Source: Magicicada septendecula (Eukaryota > Arthropoda > Insecta > Hemiptera > Cicadidae). Taken from it: a stretch of 64,000 bases of DNA. The notes beneath the pieces were generated by a model. It was not told where the DNA came from. It did not search any database and worked only from the letters and a program-made list of their open reading frames with translations. Position numbers and translations under genes: made by a program. Shown here in pieces: positions 12,398 to 23,024 of the stretch. The DNA lies in the NCBI GenBank assembly GCA_034769895.1, contig CM068369.1, positions 429,499,479 through 429,563,478 of the forward strand, in the 5' to 3' direction. Each line of letters starts with the position of its first letter. Positions within the stretch are counted from its first letter, which is position 1.

Positions 12398-14027
12398 TTG
12401 GTGATCGCAGAAGTGTATGATTAGTGTTGAGGTAAAAAGGCGCATTAAACAATATACAGGTGTACACATTTAGTTTGTTTGTTCTTCGTTTAAACAGGAG
12501 GCAAATCAACATAAGAAGAACGGCAAGAGATATAACTAGAGAATTAGGCTAGGTACGAATTAGGTGTTTTCACACACATACAGAGAAAGACCAAAGCAAT
12601 AATATTCTGTGGTCAGATCTTTGAAAACACGTTTGCAAATACCTGTAATCAAACGATTTGCAAACAGCGGAAGTATGAAATTAGCCAGAAATTCTCTACC
12701 ATCTCAAACTTGTTAAGGAGAGTTTGACCGACCTGTTCGATATTGTTTCAAATGGAAAACACATGATTTATTTGGAACAACCAATCACAACACTGTATTA
12801 AGAGTAGACGCTAACTCAGAATGAGGGAATTGATCACTCTTCGTTCGGGCATTAAATAAGCAAGACGTGTGTTAAATACGATCTCAATTGCACAAACAAC
12901 GCAAAGTATTTATTTAAATAAACAGTTCGCGAAGTGGTCCGCAGTAGTAGAGGAACTAGTAAAGTTCAATAAATAATCTCGCTGCGTAATAACTAATTAA
13001 TTAATTAAATAAATAATTAATAAATAATTAATTATCAGTGAAGTGACCTGTGCACCAGAGTAGCTACAGCATCTGTAATTGTCCAGGATCATCAGTCAAC
13101 GTTATTGGTCAACATCATTTCTTCTGAGCCGAACCACCAAAAGGAGTATCTCTACTGATTACTATCTACGGTCGACGCATTAATCAGATAAGAAATATAT
13201 TCATTGATCAATGAACATAAAATAACAAAATAAATAATTAAATCAATAAACATTTTTAAAAGACACTATATAAATTCAAATTTTGTATTTAATTATTAAG
13301 ATTAGATATAAAGTAATATAGGAGTGTTGAATGGAGAGTGAGGTGTAGTATTGAACGTGCAAATTATTGCAGACCCGTTCTTTAGCACTGGTTTGGGTGA
13401 TATATAAATCCCTAAATCAACCAGATAAGAGCGGTTGGTCGTTTGGGCGTTTTAATCTTCACTTTTCAAGCACACTCATTAACCAATAAGATTTATGTTA
13501 GCAATAAGTCATTAAATTAACTTTTAAAGAAATTAATTCAATAACAAAGTCATTAATTAAACAAATTTCAACATTATTTAAGAGTTATTTGTAACGATTC
13601 CCCTTAAATATTCCACTCACTGAACGAATCCTGAGATAATGTGTCTCTGTGCTCTGAGCTAAGCTGAATCCGTGTCATTTGTATCTGGGATTTGTTCTGG
13701 CGCCCAGGTAAAGTAAAAAGTCACGGGTAAGTAAGATTTGTTCTATCATTATATACAGAAAATAGATAGATAGACAAAAGGTCTTTATAATATATATATA
13801 TTTATATATTATGTATATTTATATATGTATAAGTATGGCGTGATCACCAGACGCAAGATCGCGAAGGCTGAGGATGAGAGCACGGGAGCTCTCGAAACTT
13901 GTTCCGAATAGGAAAAATAACATCTTGAGGTAATATAAACATACATTTTAAATTACTATATATATATATATATATAAATTATATATTGCGACGTATCAAA
14001 ACAAACCTTTATTGACAACAATCCCAA
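12398..14027. other. AT-rich DNA without recognisable gene
   Basis: Contains ATTA-rich low-complexity DNA near 12985-13035 and TA-rich tracts near 13787-13830 and 13960-13985. No coding features are seen. Confidence 0.6.
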
Positions 14028-14067
14028 TGACGTCATGCAATGATGACGTCACGCAATGATGACGTCA
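14028..14067. promoter_or_regulatory. Three CRE-like palindromes with 16-bp spacing
   Basis: TGACGTCA occurs at 14028-14035, 14044-14051 and 14060-14067, within a 16-bp unit TGACGTCAYGCAATGA. TGACGTCA is the known binding site of CREB/ATF bZIP factors. No adjacent gene is recognised, so a regulatory role is only possible. The cluster sits at the edge of a dispersed repeat. Confidence 0.5.
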
Positions 14068-14155
14068 TACAGCGTGACGGTAAATAAAATGTTACAGACA
14101 GTTTCAAACGATGTCCAGCTAAAAGACATTATCATGTCAAAATTAAGACGGAAAA
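14057..14155 (+). repeat. Dispersed repeat family Y, copy 1
   Basis: This segment matches the complement of 53252-53335. Shared blocks are GATGACGTCAT-CAGCGTGA, GTTACAGA and AGACATTATCATGTCAAAA. It includes one of the three CRE-like sites. No coding sequence; the identity of the family is unknown. Confidence 0.65.
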
Positions 14156-15184
14156 CAGTATAAAGCGCTTTACATCACAACTGTCCGTCTAAAAAGGCTT
14201 TTTAGGACGCAAAAGCAGGCAGCACCAATAAATACATATTACATTTCAATAGAAAATAATATAAATACACTTAATATTGTTTTCACAGTTACACGAAATT
14301 ATTATAATCTTAGAAGTTCTAAACAAAGGGAAACATATTTATTTTAAATTTTTACTAAGTAAAACATTAGAGCGGAAACTCTATTACGCAAATAAGGATG
14401 CGTTACTATGCTATTAGTGATAACGTTGCAATTCGTATGCAACAACTAACTTTACAATTACGATATTGAGAAATTGTTTCGTCTTCGCATATGTTTATAC
14501 AGTGAGCTGTGGCATTCACAGTTAAAGCACAGATCGCAAGTACAACAGCACCCTACGCGCCACATTTAAAATTAACGGAAAAGTCGTCGCATTTATACTA
14601 AAATACACGACGTTGAAATTAAATGCGTTCCCATTTAAATTAATAACATTTTAACGGCTTAATGTTTGCATATATTATCTTATAATTTGATTACTATAAC
14701 TGGTCAGTGTAAAAATTTGCAACCATAACACTAGCCACCACGGCCCAAATGTTATGTGTTTTAAATCGGTCCTAAGGTTGGATCCCACACCGAAAAAAGT
14801 ATACAGTTTTGTTAAGAAGAATAACATTCAGAGGCAAAGATATAGTTAAAAAAATAATTTTAAATTTTGTTTAAAAAGTCATACATAATATTGATACATA
14901 TACAGTTTCCCATTAGCGAAAATTATTATTTCAATATTATTAAAATAGTTTAACTGTTTAATGTTTCTGAGAAGAATTTATTATCTCCATGTTTCGATAT
15001 TACGAGGAACTTAAGGCACTAGTAGTCTATCTGGGATTTTTATTACTGATAACTACTTTCACTAAAACACATGCTTCAGCACGTACTGCTCGCCAGCACA
15101 AGTTACACGTAAAATCCGTAAGTAGGCGTTGCGAACTCGAGGTCAGGCATGCAACACACAACACATTAGTGCTGCGTATATATA
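14156..15184. other. AT-rich DNA without recognisable gene
   Basis: No supported feature. A plus-strand frame (14989-15267) runs into the TIR of the next element and matches nothing known. Confidence 0.55.
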
Positions 15185-16431
15185 TTACCGGCAAAGTACA
15201 AAATCAGGCATTTTATAGAATGCCTAGGAATTTCATACAATGCCTGAATTCAGCCGGCAAAGTATGAAAGAAAACAGATTTCATACATTGGCTAGACATT
15301 GTATAGAATGCCTAACGTCTTCTAGGTAATGTATAGAAGGCAATGTGTGCTCTAAGGTTTCATGTTCTGAAAAGTGTGTAGAGTGCTGCAGAAATATGCA
15401 TAGTACGTGTGGACTTGACCACTAGTGGCAATAGTGGAGATAAGTGTGACGATGGCAAGAAGCTGTGTACTCTCTGCTTCAAAGTAAAAATTGCAACTGA
15501 AGAATGAAAAAGGCCAAAATCATTTCTAGAACTTCAGGCAAAGAATATGAAACCTGATTCTGCCAAAAATTTCCTCCAGGTCCTGTGGGCGCGTCTGTTC
15601 GTCTTCCAATTCCTGAAGCAGACAAGTGCCGGGGAGATCTTCTAAACATCCCAGCAATCGTCGTGAGAATGACAGATGATGGATTTTACAAACTGGGAAA
15701 CACTAACGTGTTGTTAAACCAGCTGTACACAAGATCGCAGTTCACTGTATGCCCAAGACCACTAATGGGGATTGAAGATGTTCCTGAACAAGAAACCGCA
15801 ATTCATTCTGCTGCTACTGCCCAACCATCAGGATCCGGACAAGGGTTCGTAAAATGTGTGTGCAAGACTAAATGTCAAAAAAAAATGTAATTGTGTAAAA
15901 AATGAAAGAAAGTGTACTTCAAAATGTCACAGATCTCTGTCTTGTTGTAATAAGTAGAGTGTATTCCATATATTTAGAATTAATAAACACCAATAATATG
16001 TAATGTATTTTTTTAACCAGATTGGTTAAAAAAAGTTCTTATTTTAATAATTTTAATATTAAAATAGTATAAAAGTTCTTATTTTAATATTAAAATAGTA
16101 TAATTTTAATAAAATTGTATCTAAACATAATTAAGTAGAGAATAGATAATCTCGAAATGTCATACAAAGTCCTCCTTTGTGTAAAATCAAACAATTGTGT
16201 GTGATTTTGTAATAAAATGTTTTCATTTTGAACGTAGTAAGCTTATTTTACATTTTGCCTAAAGAATCACTGGCATTATATAGAATGCTTAGGCAATGTA
16301 CATAATACCTGGGAAAAGTATAAAAAACATTTGAAAAGTATTCTATTCTATACTTTGCCAAAAAACTCCAGGCATTGTGTGAAATGCCTGGGTATTCTAT
16401 AAAATACCTGGATTACATACTTTGCCGGTAA
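15185..16431 (+). mobile_element. KRBA2-like DNA transposon relic with ~62-bp TIRs
   Basis: Imperfect inverted ends of about 62 bp (15185-15246 and 16369-16431) start TTACCGGCAAAGTA. The motif CCGGCAAAGTA recurs inside the left end and ACTTTGCC inside the right. Between them lies a decayed 3' portion of a transposase gene. The flanks are TA-rich and I could not define a target duplication. The 1247-bp length implies a large internal deletion, because the DDE/integrase core is missing. Confidence 0.7.
15360..15957 (+). pseudogene. C-terminal part of a KRBA2/SCAND3-like transposase
   Basis: Three parts match the C-terminus of integrase-type transposase proteins annotated in arthropods as KRAB-A domain-containing protein 2-like. 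First, a Cys/His cluster (CEKCVECCRNMHSTCG, then CTLCFK) resembles a treble-clef zinc finger. Second, the domain RLPIPEADKCRGDLLNIPAIV...GFYKLGN...YTRSQF follows, with an upstream continuation, in the frame 15585-15890. Third, a Cys-rich tail (GQGFVKCVCKTKC) continues after a frameshift at a run of A near 15880 and ends at a TAG at 15955-15957. The catalytic core is absent and a stop and frameshifts break the upstream part. The family link is from memory of the conserved pattern, not from a search. Confidence 0.7.
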
Positions 16432-16446
16432 CATATACACTATTAT

Positions 16447-16611
16447 ATTTCTTTTATGAATTTGCTCACTGCTATAATTTTTATTGTTCGACTAAGCTTT
16501 TCGTCATCACTGACATCTTCAGGTCTTAAACAACCTAGAAGATGTCAGTGATGACGAAAAGCTTAGTCGAACAATAAAAATTATAGCAGTGAGCAAATTC
16601 ATAAAAGAAAT
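16447..16611. repeat. Perfect 74-bp inverted repeat with 17-nt spacer
   Basis: Arms 16447-16520 and 16538-16611 are exact reverse complements. The spacer adds an AGGT/ACCT pair. The right arm reads like the end of a Penelope-like element (ACCTAGAAGATG...GAAAAGC...TCGAAC, close to the CTGAAGATG...GTCGAAACG ends of that group), so the structure may be a fold-back of Penelope 3' sequence. That origin is inferred. Confidence 0.85.
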
Positions 16612-16625
16612 AGTAAGGATGGCTG

Positions 16626-16823
16626 CTAATTTAAACAATACAAAGAATACACTATTATAGTTGCTGAGTACAGCAATAGATTCCAAGATGTTAACGTTTT
16701 ATATAGAGTAGTGTGCTTCCAATTCCAACGGAACAATCTACAAACAAATTCTTTGTAGTCATGTTTAGAATCTAGGATGGTACGAGTGGATTGTTGTATC
16801 CGATGTTTAGATTTTGTAAACAC
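16626..16823 (-). pseudogene. Possible Penelope-like element C-terminal fragment
   Basis: A minus-strand frame of 65 codons includes TILDSKHDYK. This resembles the ILD-E-NYYKR motif of the GIY-YIG endonuclease end of Penelope-like polyproteins. The match is short and the remainder does not align, so I hold it weakly. Its position beside a Penelope-like inverted repeat gives slight support. Confidence 0.25.
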
Positions 16824-16932
16824 TTTTGTATTGAGTTTAACCAGTCCTGACGTTTGATTTTAGAAAGATCTAAACAGTTTCGTCGGTTGATCGTCTTACT
16901 TTCAAGGATAATAATTGTCAACGTTAATTAAT

Positions 16933-17025
16933 AATGAATTTTTCAGTGAAGGGTTAGTGAGGATCGATAAAAAATAACACAAATTTTTGACCGATCCTCA
17001 CTAACCCTTCACTGAAAAATTCATT
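16933..17025. repeat. Perfect 34-bp inverted repeat with 25-nt spacer
   Basis: Arms 16933-16966 (AATGAATTTTTCAGTG...GGATCG) and 16992-17025 are exact reverse complements. No coding sequence. Confidence 0.9.
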
Positions 17026-17557
17026 GATAGACGGTCACTACGAATTTAAGGTTATTAATAATGTTCAAGTTAATTTAAAAGCGTAAGTTGTCTAAACGAA
17101 CTACTGGCAAGGGTAAACGTCTCATATCTGAATATAAGAATATATTTTTACAATTGTAATTGGTATTAGCAAATTTTATGAATTATTTTTGATTATAATT
17201 TTAACAATCGTCCGTATTACAAACTGTTATGATTGTAATATGGAACATTAAAATTAAAATAATTTTAGTAATGTATGTTGAAGTAATAATATGAGTTCAT
17301 CTACTGCTTTGTATTAAACTCAAACAGTGTTATTGAACTGTGAATTAATAAATTAAAAGTTTTGTTAATAAGCACAGTAATTTCAATATAAACAATGTAT
17401 AAAATATACATTTCTTACACTTTTTAAGGCGAATAATTTACATAAAAATTATTCACTAACTTTTAATCTAACATTATCTTTCTTCAGATCCTTGTGTACG
17501 TAAATATATGTGTGTGTTTGATGTGCTTTGTATTTTATGAGAGAATGACAGACATTA
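17026..17557. other. AT-rich DNA before the LINE cluster
   Basis: No gene is seen. The sequence changes abruptly to GC-rich LINE sequence near 17558. Confidence 0.6.
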
Positions 17558-19614
17558 CGAGAGGTCTGATCAGAATCCCCTACTAATAACTGTTCGAGAC
17601 GTGTCTGCTTCACCCCGAACTCCCGCTGGTCCTACTAGGAGGGTCAACTGGCGCCCCTATCATGACGAGCTCTCTCGAAGGTTACCATCTGTCCCAGCGG
17701 ACCCGATCGCCAGTCGTGACGATCTGGATCTCCGTGGCACTCATCTTCAGGATTTAGTCCAAGGTGTCATGGATCGGTACACATAAAACGTTGAGGTGAA
17801 CAATCGCAAACCGGCCCTTCCTCCGGAAGCTATCCACGCAATCTGGCTTCGGCGCAAGCTTCGCCGCAGATGGCAACGTATCCGAGATTCCGCCGTTAAA
17901 CGGCGTTTTCAGGCCCAGTCTCTTTACGTCCAGCAGCTTTTGCGTGACGTAAACTCTGGTCAGTGAGACTCATATCTTGAGTTCCTTGAAGTCGACCTCG
18001 CCTCCGTCTGGACAGCGACGAGTCGCCTTACCCGCGAGAAGCGTACTCGCAACCCGTTGATTACTCCGAACGGCATTGTTTCTTCATCGGAAGGCAAGGC
18101 TGATGTCTTCTCCGACTGCATAGAGACTCAATTCACCGTTCATCGAGGCGTCTCGGACCCTGCCACCTCGGTAGTGGTTCGGGTTCCTATCTGATTTTTT
18201 CCCGCCCTCCACTTGACTCTCGCGCTCTCTTCCACAGGGATGAACTAGTTTCGTCTATCTGTCGTCTGAACCGCCATCGCGCCACTGGTCCTGACCGGAT
18301 CGGGGCCGCAGCTTTGCAGTATCTCTCGGCCTCGGGCGTTGAACTTTTTCTGGATCTGTTCAACTCTTGTCTCCGGCTGGACTACTTCCCCCGCCTGTGG
18401 AAAAATGCCAACATCTGCACAATTCCCAAGCCCGGCAAGCCACGAATGCTTGCAGACAGCTATCGTCCCATATCGTTTTTGAAAGGCATCTCAAAGGTGT
18501 TTGAGCGTTTTCTACTGGCCCGCATCTGGCCGCTGTTGGATAATTTTATTTGGAGCGAACAGTTCAGGATCCATAGAGAGCACTCGACAACTTTACAACT
18601 CGTCCGAGTTGCCACAGCATTGACCGATGCCGCCAACAAGAAAGAGTCTACGGGCGCTGTCTTGTTCGACGTGAGCAAGGCCTTCTACAGAGTCTGGCAC
18701 GAAGGCCTCTACAAACTCGCTCACTCCCCCGTACCACCGTCCATTGTGCATTTTTTGCGGTCCTACCTCAGCGATCGCACCTTCAGGGTCAGCGTCGACG
18801 GGTCCTGTTCATCAGTTCGACCCGTCGCTGCTGGCCTTTATTCGCTGACGACGCCATTGTATCACTGCAGCTCCCTGTCCCCGCGTTTTGCGAGTACAAA
18901 GCTGCAGCGTCAGTTGAATCAGCTTCCGGACTGGTTACGGAAGTGGCGGGTGATGGTCAACACGGAGAAATCCGAGGCGATCTGCTTCACCCGTAAGTCC
19001 ACTTCCCGGTGCCAGTCCCTCTCCCTATAAGGGAGGCCTATCGCCTGGAAGGAGTCGGTGAAGTATTTGGGCGTTCGGCTTGACCGGCGTCTTAGCTTCA
19101 ACGCCAACGTGACTGACACATTCAATAAAGCTCGCTGCGTCCGAGCCAAAATATTTCCCATGCTTTCGTGCTGCAACCGCCTGGCTTTGCGCACTAAGGT
19201 AACATTCTATCTTTTGTTTCTCCGTTCAGCGTTCGAGTTCCTACCATAGCCGATTTTGTCCAGTCGCTCGCCGAAATTCTCTTTGCTTCAGCAGCGACCT
19301 CGTCCTTTCCCTTTTCGCGAACCATTAGTACGTCTGAGCCACCTCCCCCTATAAGAGTCAAACGCCCTCGGGCGATTTTAGACGACCCCACCCCTAATTC
19401 TATTTTGATGCTATTTAGGTACTTCATCTTCCTTGTTACCTTCCTTCTAAGTGCCACCTTCCCCAAGTATGTTGGCACACTGCTTGGAGCTGTTACCGTT
19501 GTTTGCCACCGGCACGGAGGTTCCCTGCCTCGGGGGGAACGACCGGCGCCTCAAGGCGCCTGCCTACTGGGTCGGATGGATGGATGGATGATGCACGGGC
19601 GTCTTGCGCCCTAA
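17558..19614 (+). pseudogene. Jockey LINE copy A: ORF2, 5' truncated, RT deleted
   Basis: Begins inside the endonuclease C-terminus (the SD-Q/H-PLL motif) and continues through the linker and RT, parallel to copy B. Stops and frameshifts occur near 17785, 17965 and 18190. The RT run 18314-19030 holds FKGISKVFERF and LFDVSKAFYRVWHEGLYKLA. The segment with the VPQGSVLGP box (about 29 codons in copy B) is missing. The FADDA box (GCTGACGACGCC near 18846) survives only out of frame. A second deletion near 19240 removes most of the C-terminal region before VKRPRAILDDP. It cannot encode an active RT. Confidence 0.85.
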
Positions 19615-20264
19615 TTTGTTTGCATTGTCCAGGCCTAGGCCTGATGAACGCCAAGTCCCAACAGGTCAGCGCGGTCGTTTGCTCTGCACAAGGGTGTTAT
19701 GTTGCAGTTCGCGGGTACATGATAAATTATATGGCCACCACGGGGCAAGCTTGAGTTTTTGCTTCAGATAATTGTCCCACCGACGCGCGACACCATGGTC
19801 CCCTCGGGCTTAGCCTTTGGGAACGTAGTGACGCACTGGCGAGGACAAGAGGCTCGAGCGCCCTAGGGCATCGGCCGTAACGATGGGTAATGACTCCGAA
19901 ACAGCCAGTACCCGCGAGGAAGGCACTTGCACAACCTCGCGGGAGCCCGTGTCTCAGGTCATTACCCTGTCGAGTCAGCAAAGCAGGTGCTGACGGGGAT
20001 CTCAGTTTACATGGCTTCAGCAATTGCCACGCCTAAGCGCGGCTCCGTGGTCCTCGAGGGCATAGCCCACGAAAACTTAGAGGCGCGCTGACGGGACAAG
20101 GGGCTCGACCGCCCGAAGGCGGCGGCCGAGTCGAAGGGACTCGTCTCTGGGGCAGTCGGCTCACGCAAGGAAAGCATTTGCACAACCTCGCGGAAGCCCG
20201 TGTCCCGGATCACAGCCCTACCGAGTCGGCAAAGCCGATGCTGGCAATAAATCTGTCCAATCCA
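19615..20264 (+). other. Probable 3' UTR of LINE copy A
   Basis: Non-coding, GC-rich sequence after the last LINE codons, containing two diverged ~210-bp direct repeats. It ends with AATAAATCTG and TCCAATCCAAT, which looks like a LINE 3' terminus with a short repeat tail. The assignment to copy A follows from orientation and adjacency. Confidence 0.5.
19792..20244 (+). repeat. Two diverged direct repeats of about 210 bp
   Basis: Segments 19792-19995 and 20042-20244 align along their length. Shared blocks include GGACAAG-GGCTCGA-CGCCC, GCACAACCTCGCGG and AGCCCGTGTC. They lie in the presumed 3' UTR of copy A; duplicated 3' UTR blocks are known from some non-LTR elements. Confidence 0.75.
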
Positions 20265-20327
20265 ATCTGCCGCAGCATGATTGACTACAGTGTCGGCAGG
20301 CGCAGGTAGTGAATGTTTGTGATCGTT

Positions 20328-22996
20328 TCAGTCTCCGGAAGGTTGGGGGATTCGTTGTTGGGGTTCATGTGATGAACTAAGGGGGTCGTCTAACAGCGCC
20401 CTAGGGCGCCTGACGCGGCGAGTTGGCGGTGTATTCTCCATGCTATTTAGTCTTTGGAGGTGCGGATAAGGGGACTTACCGGCCTTGGCGAACAAATTCG
20501 TTGCCAAGGACCAGACGAAGGCCCCTAAGGTGGGAACACAGAGACCCCGGTGAATGGCGGAATTTTGCACAAACCACGGGGACCCCGTGAGGGAGCGTAG
20601 GGTCCAGTTCTGGAATGTCGTCAGCCTATGCCTGTTGGTGGCCGACAGGAGACGCCACCAAGCGGGCGTCGCATAAGTAAGTACTGTCCGGAGGAACAGT
20701 AGATCTAATGTCAGTTTTGTACGGACAGCCAGGCGGCTGTTCCGCGAAAGCATAGGTGATAGTTTGGCTCTGACGCCACGAGCCTTGTTGAGGGTTGCGG
20801 TCACGTGAGCGTTGAAGTTTAGGCGCCGGTCAAGCCGAACGCCTAGGTACTTCACCGTCTCAGTCCAGTTGATGGGTCTCCCCTCTAAGGAGAGGGATCG
20901 GCATCGGGAAATGGACTTATGAGTAAAGCAGATCGCCTCGAAATTCTCCGTATTGATCGCTACCCGCCATTTCCTTAGCCAGTCCGGAAGCATAGCCAAC
21001 TGGCGTTGTAACATTACGCTCGTCCGCCAAGGCGAAAGCGAACTAAAATGAAATATCGCGTCGTCGGCAAATAGAGATAACGTGACCCCGGGATAAACAG
21101 GCAGATCGTTCGTGTACAGGACGTACAGAACGGGGCCGAGGACAGATCCTTGTGGGACGCCGGCGGCGACAGGGCGAACCCGAGAGAACGCCCCATCTAC
21201 GCTGATCCTGAAGGTGCGATCCGTCAGATAGGATCGGAGCAAGTGGACGATAGATGCCGGGAGTGGCGAATGCGCCAGTTTGTAGAGCAGGCCTTCGTGC
21301 CAGACTTTATCGAAGGCTTTGCTTACATCCAACAGGACTGCGCCTGTTGCCTGATGATTGTTGGGGGCGTCCGTTAGACAGGTGACAACCCGTACTAGCT
21401 GAAGAGTAGTCGAGTGCCTCGGCCTAAACCCAAGCTGCTCCTCGCGGATGAAACCATCCACCAGGGCCGAATACTAGCTTCCAGGTAGCGTGGGCGGCTT
21501 TTTGGATTTCTGGATCATGATGATGTTTGCGGTTTTCCACAGGCGGGGGAAGTACCTCAGCCGGAGACAGGAGTTGAACAGCTCAAGAATAACGTCAACT
21601 GCCGAAGGCGGGAGATTCTGCAACTCAGCGGCACAGATGCGATCGGGGCCAGGGGCCTTTCTCTTCTTCAGTGGGCTCACGACAGACGCAAGGCCCTCGT
21701 CGACCGAATTAGGAGGGTCATTGGGGGGAGCAGAAAAGTATCCAGAAAGGAAATCCCTGACGACGGCCGTATGAGCCGGGTCAGAGATGCCTCTATGGAC
21801 GGTGAACTGTTCTTCAATACAGTCGGCCTTGCCTTCTGCAGAGTGTACAGCGCCGTCCGGGGTATTCAAGGGATGGCGAGTCCTCTTTTCGCCTTTCAGT
21901 CTACCAGCGGCTCTCCATACGGAGGCGTGGTCGACTTCCAAGGACTCCAAATAGGAGTCCCATCGATCCGCGTTTATGTCAAGCAGAAGCTGCGAGACGT
22001 GTTTCGACTGGGCTCGAAAACGCCGACTAGCGGCAGGTTCACGGGTATGCTGCCATCTGCGGCGGAGCTGGCGCCGTAATCGGATGGCCTGGAGAACTTC
22101 CGCAGGAAGGTCGGAGCGTTTATTACTCACCGGAAGAGTGTAGGTGTGCCTGTCCATTGCGGACTGGACGAGATCCTGGAGCTGATTTACCCGGAGATCC
22201 ACGTCGTCACAAGAGACGAGTGGTTCCGGAGGGACAGATGGCAACTGCGTAGCCAGATCGTCGTGGTAGGATCGTCAATTGAGTCTCCTAACAGGACGAT
22301 CGGGAAGTCGGGGTGAGACCGACGGCAGCAAGACAGTTACAAGCAGGGGGTCGTGATCGGACGAGAGGTCCGACACCGCGCTGACTTGTAGATGAAAGGG
22401 GACGGCCTTGACAATTACAATATCAAGGACATCCGGCGGATGACCCGCACGGGAAACGTATGTCTGTTCGGACGGGCCGATGATGAGGACACTGGGATCA
22501 TCTTCGGCAGCCCTACGGAGAGAATTGCCGTAGGGGTTTGACGTTCTGCTATTCCACGAGGGATGCTTGGCGTTAAGGTCTCCGGCAACGATGGTTGGGA
22601 GATTGCTGTCTAGGAGGCCTCCCACTCATCGTGCGGCGGAGCTTGATGGCCGGGCGGGTGGTACGCAGAAACAAAGCGCAACTCCAGGCCGGCTACATCA
22701 AGCGCCACAGCACATGCTTCGATGAGGGTCGTTGCAGGGGCAGGGAGTTCTCGATGAGAGTTCCGCCTGTGGACTAAGATCGCCACTCCGCCAGATGCTT
22801 GGCGGCGATCGGGACCATTCCTGTCTCTCCTGTAGCAACAATAGGCTGGCAGGGAGAATCGACGATTGGGAGCGAGATGAGTTTCAGAGAGGAGTACGAC
22901 ATCTGCATCGTACTCCACAAGGAAAGCTGCCAGTTCGGCCCGACGCACCGGAACACCATCGGCATTCCACGCGACGAACTGAAACTCTCTAGCCAT
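20328..22996 (-). pseudogene. Jockey LINE copy B ORF2 (endonuclease-RT), broken
   Basis: Starts at ATG 22996, 28 nt after the ORF1 stop. The APE-type endonuclease shows VAWNADGV, LLSETHL, AGDLNAKH-WNSR and SDHDPLL. The RT shows RKAPGPD, GFRPRHSTT, DVSKAFDKVWHEGLLYK, GVPQGSVLGP and the catalytic LFADDA (about 21070), then a thumb region YLGVRLDRRL. The breaks are a frameshift near 22620, a TGA in place of Trp at 22272, and a deletion of roughly 25 codons near 21475 removing the YRPISLL-KVFERL block. From 21461 to 20328 the frame is open for 377 codons. It would nick target DNA and prime reverse transcription if intact. Confidence 0.88.
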
Positions 22997-23024
22997 GGGT
23001 AGATGTACGGACAATCAGGGAGAT

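Noticed and set aside
12236..12424. Two repetitive frames across the 53-bp tandem repeat
   Set aside because: Open only because the unit lacks stops; the unit length of 53 changes frame in each copy.
21474..22079. Plus-strand frames opposite LINE copy B
   Set aside because: GC-rich antisense shadows of ORF2; the motifs are all on the minus strand.
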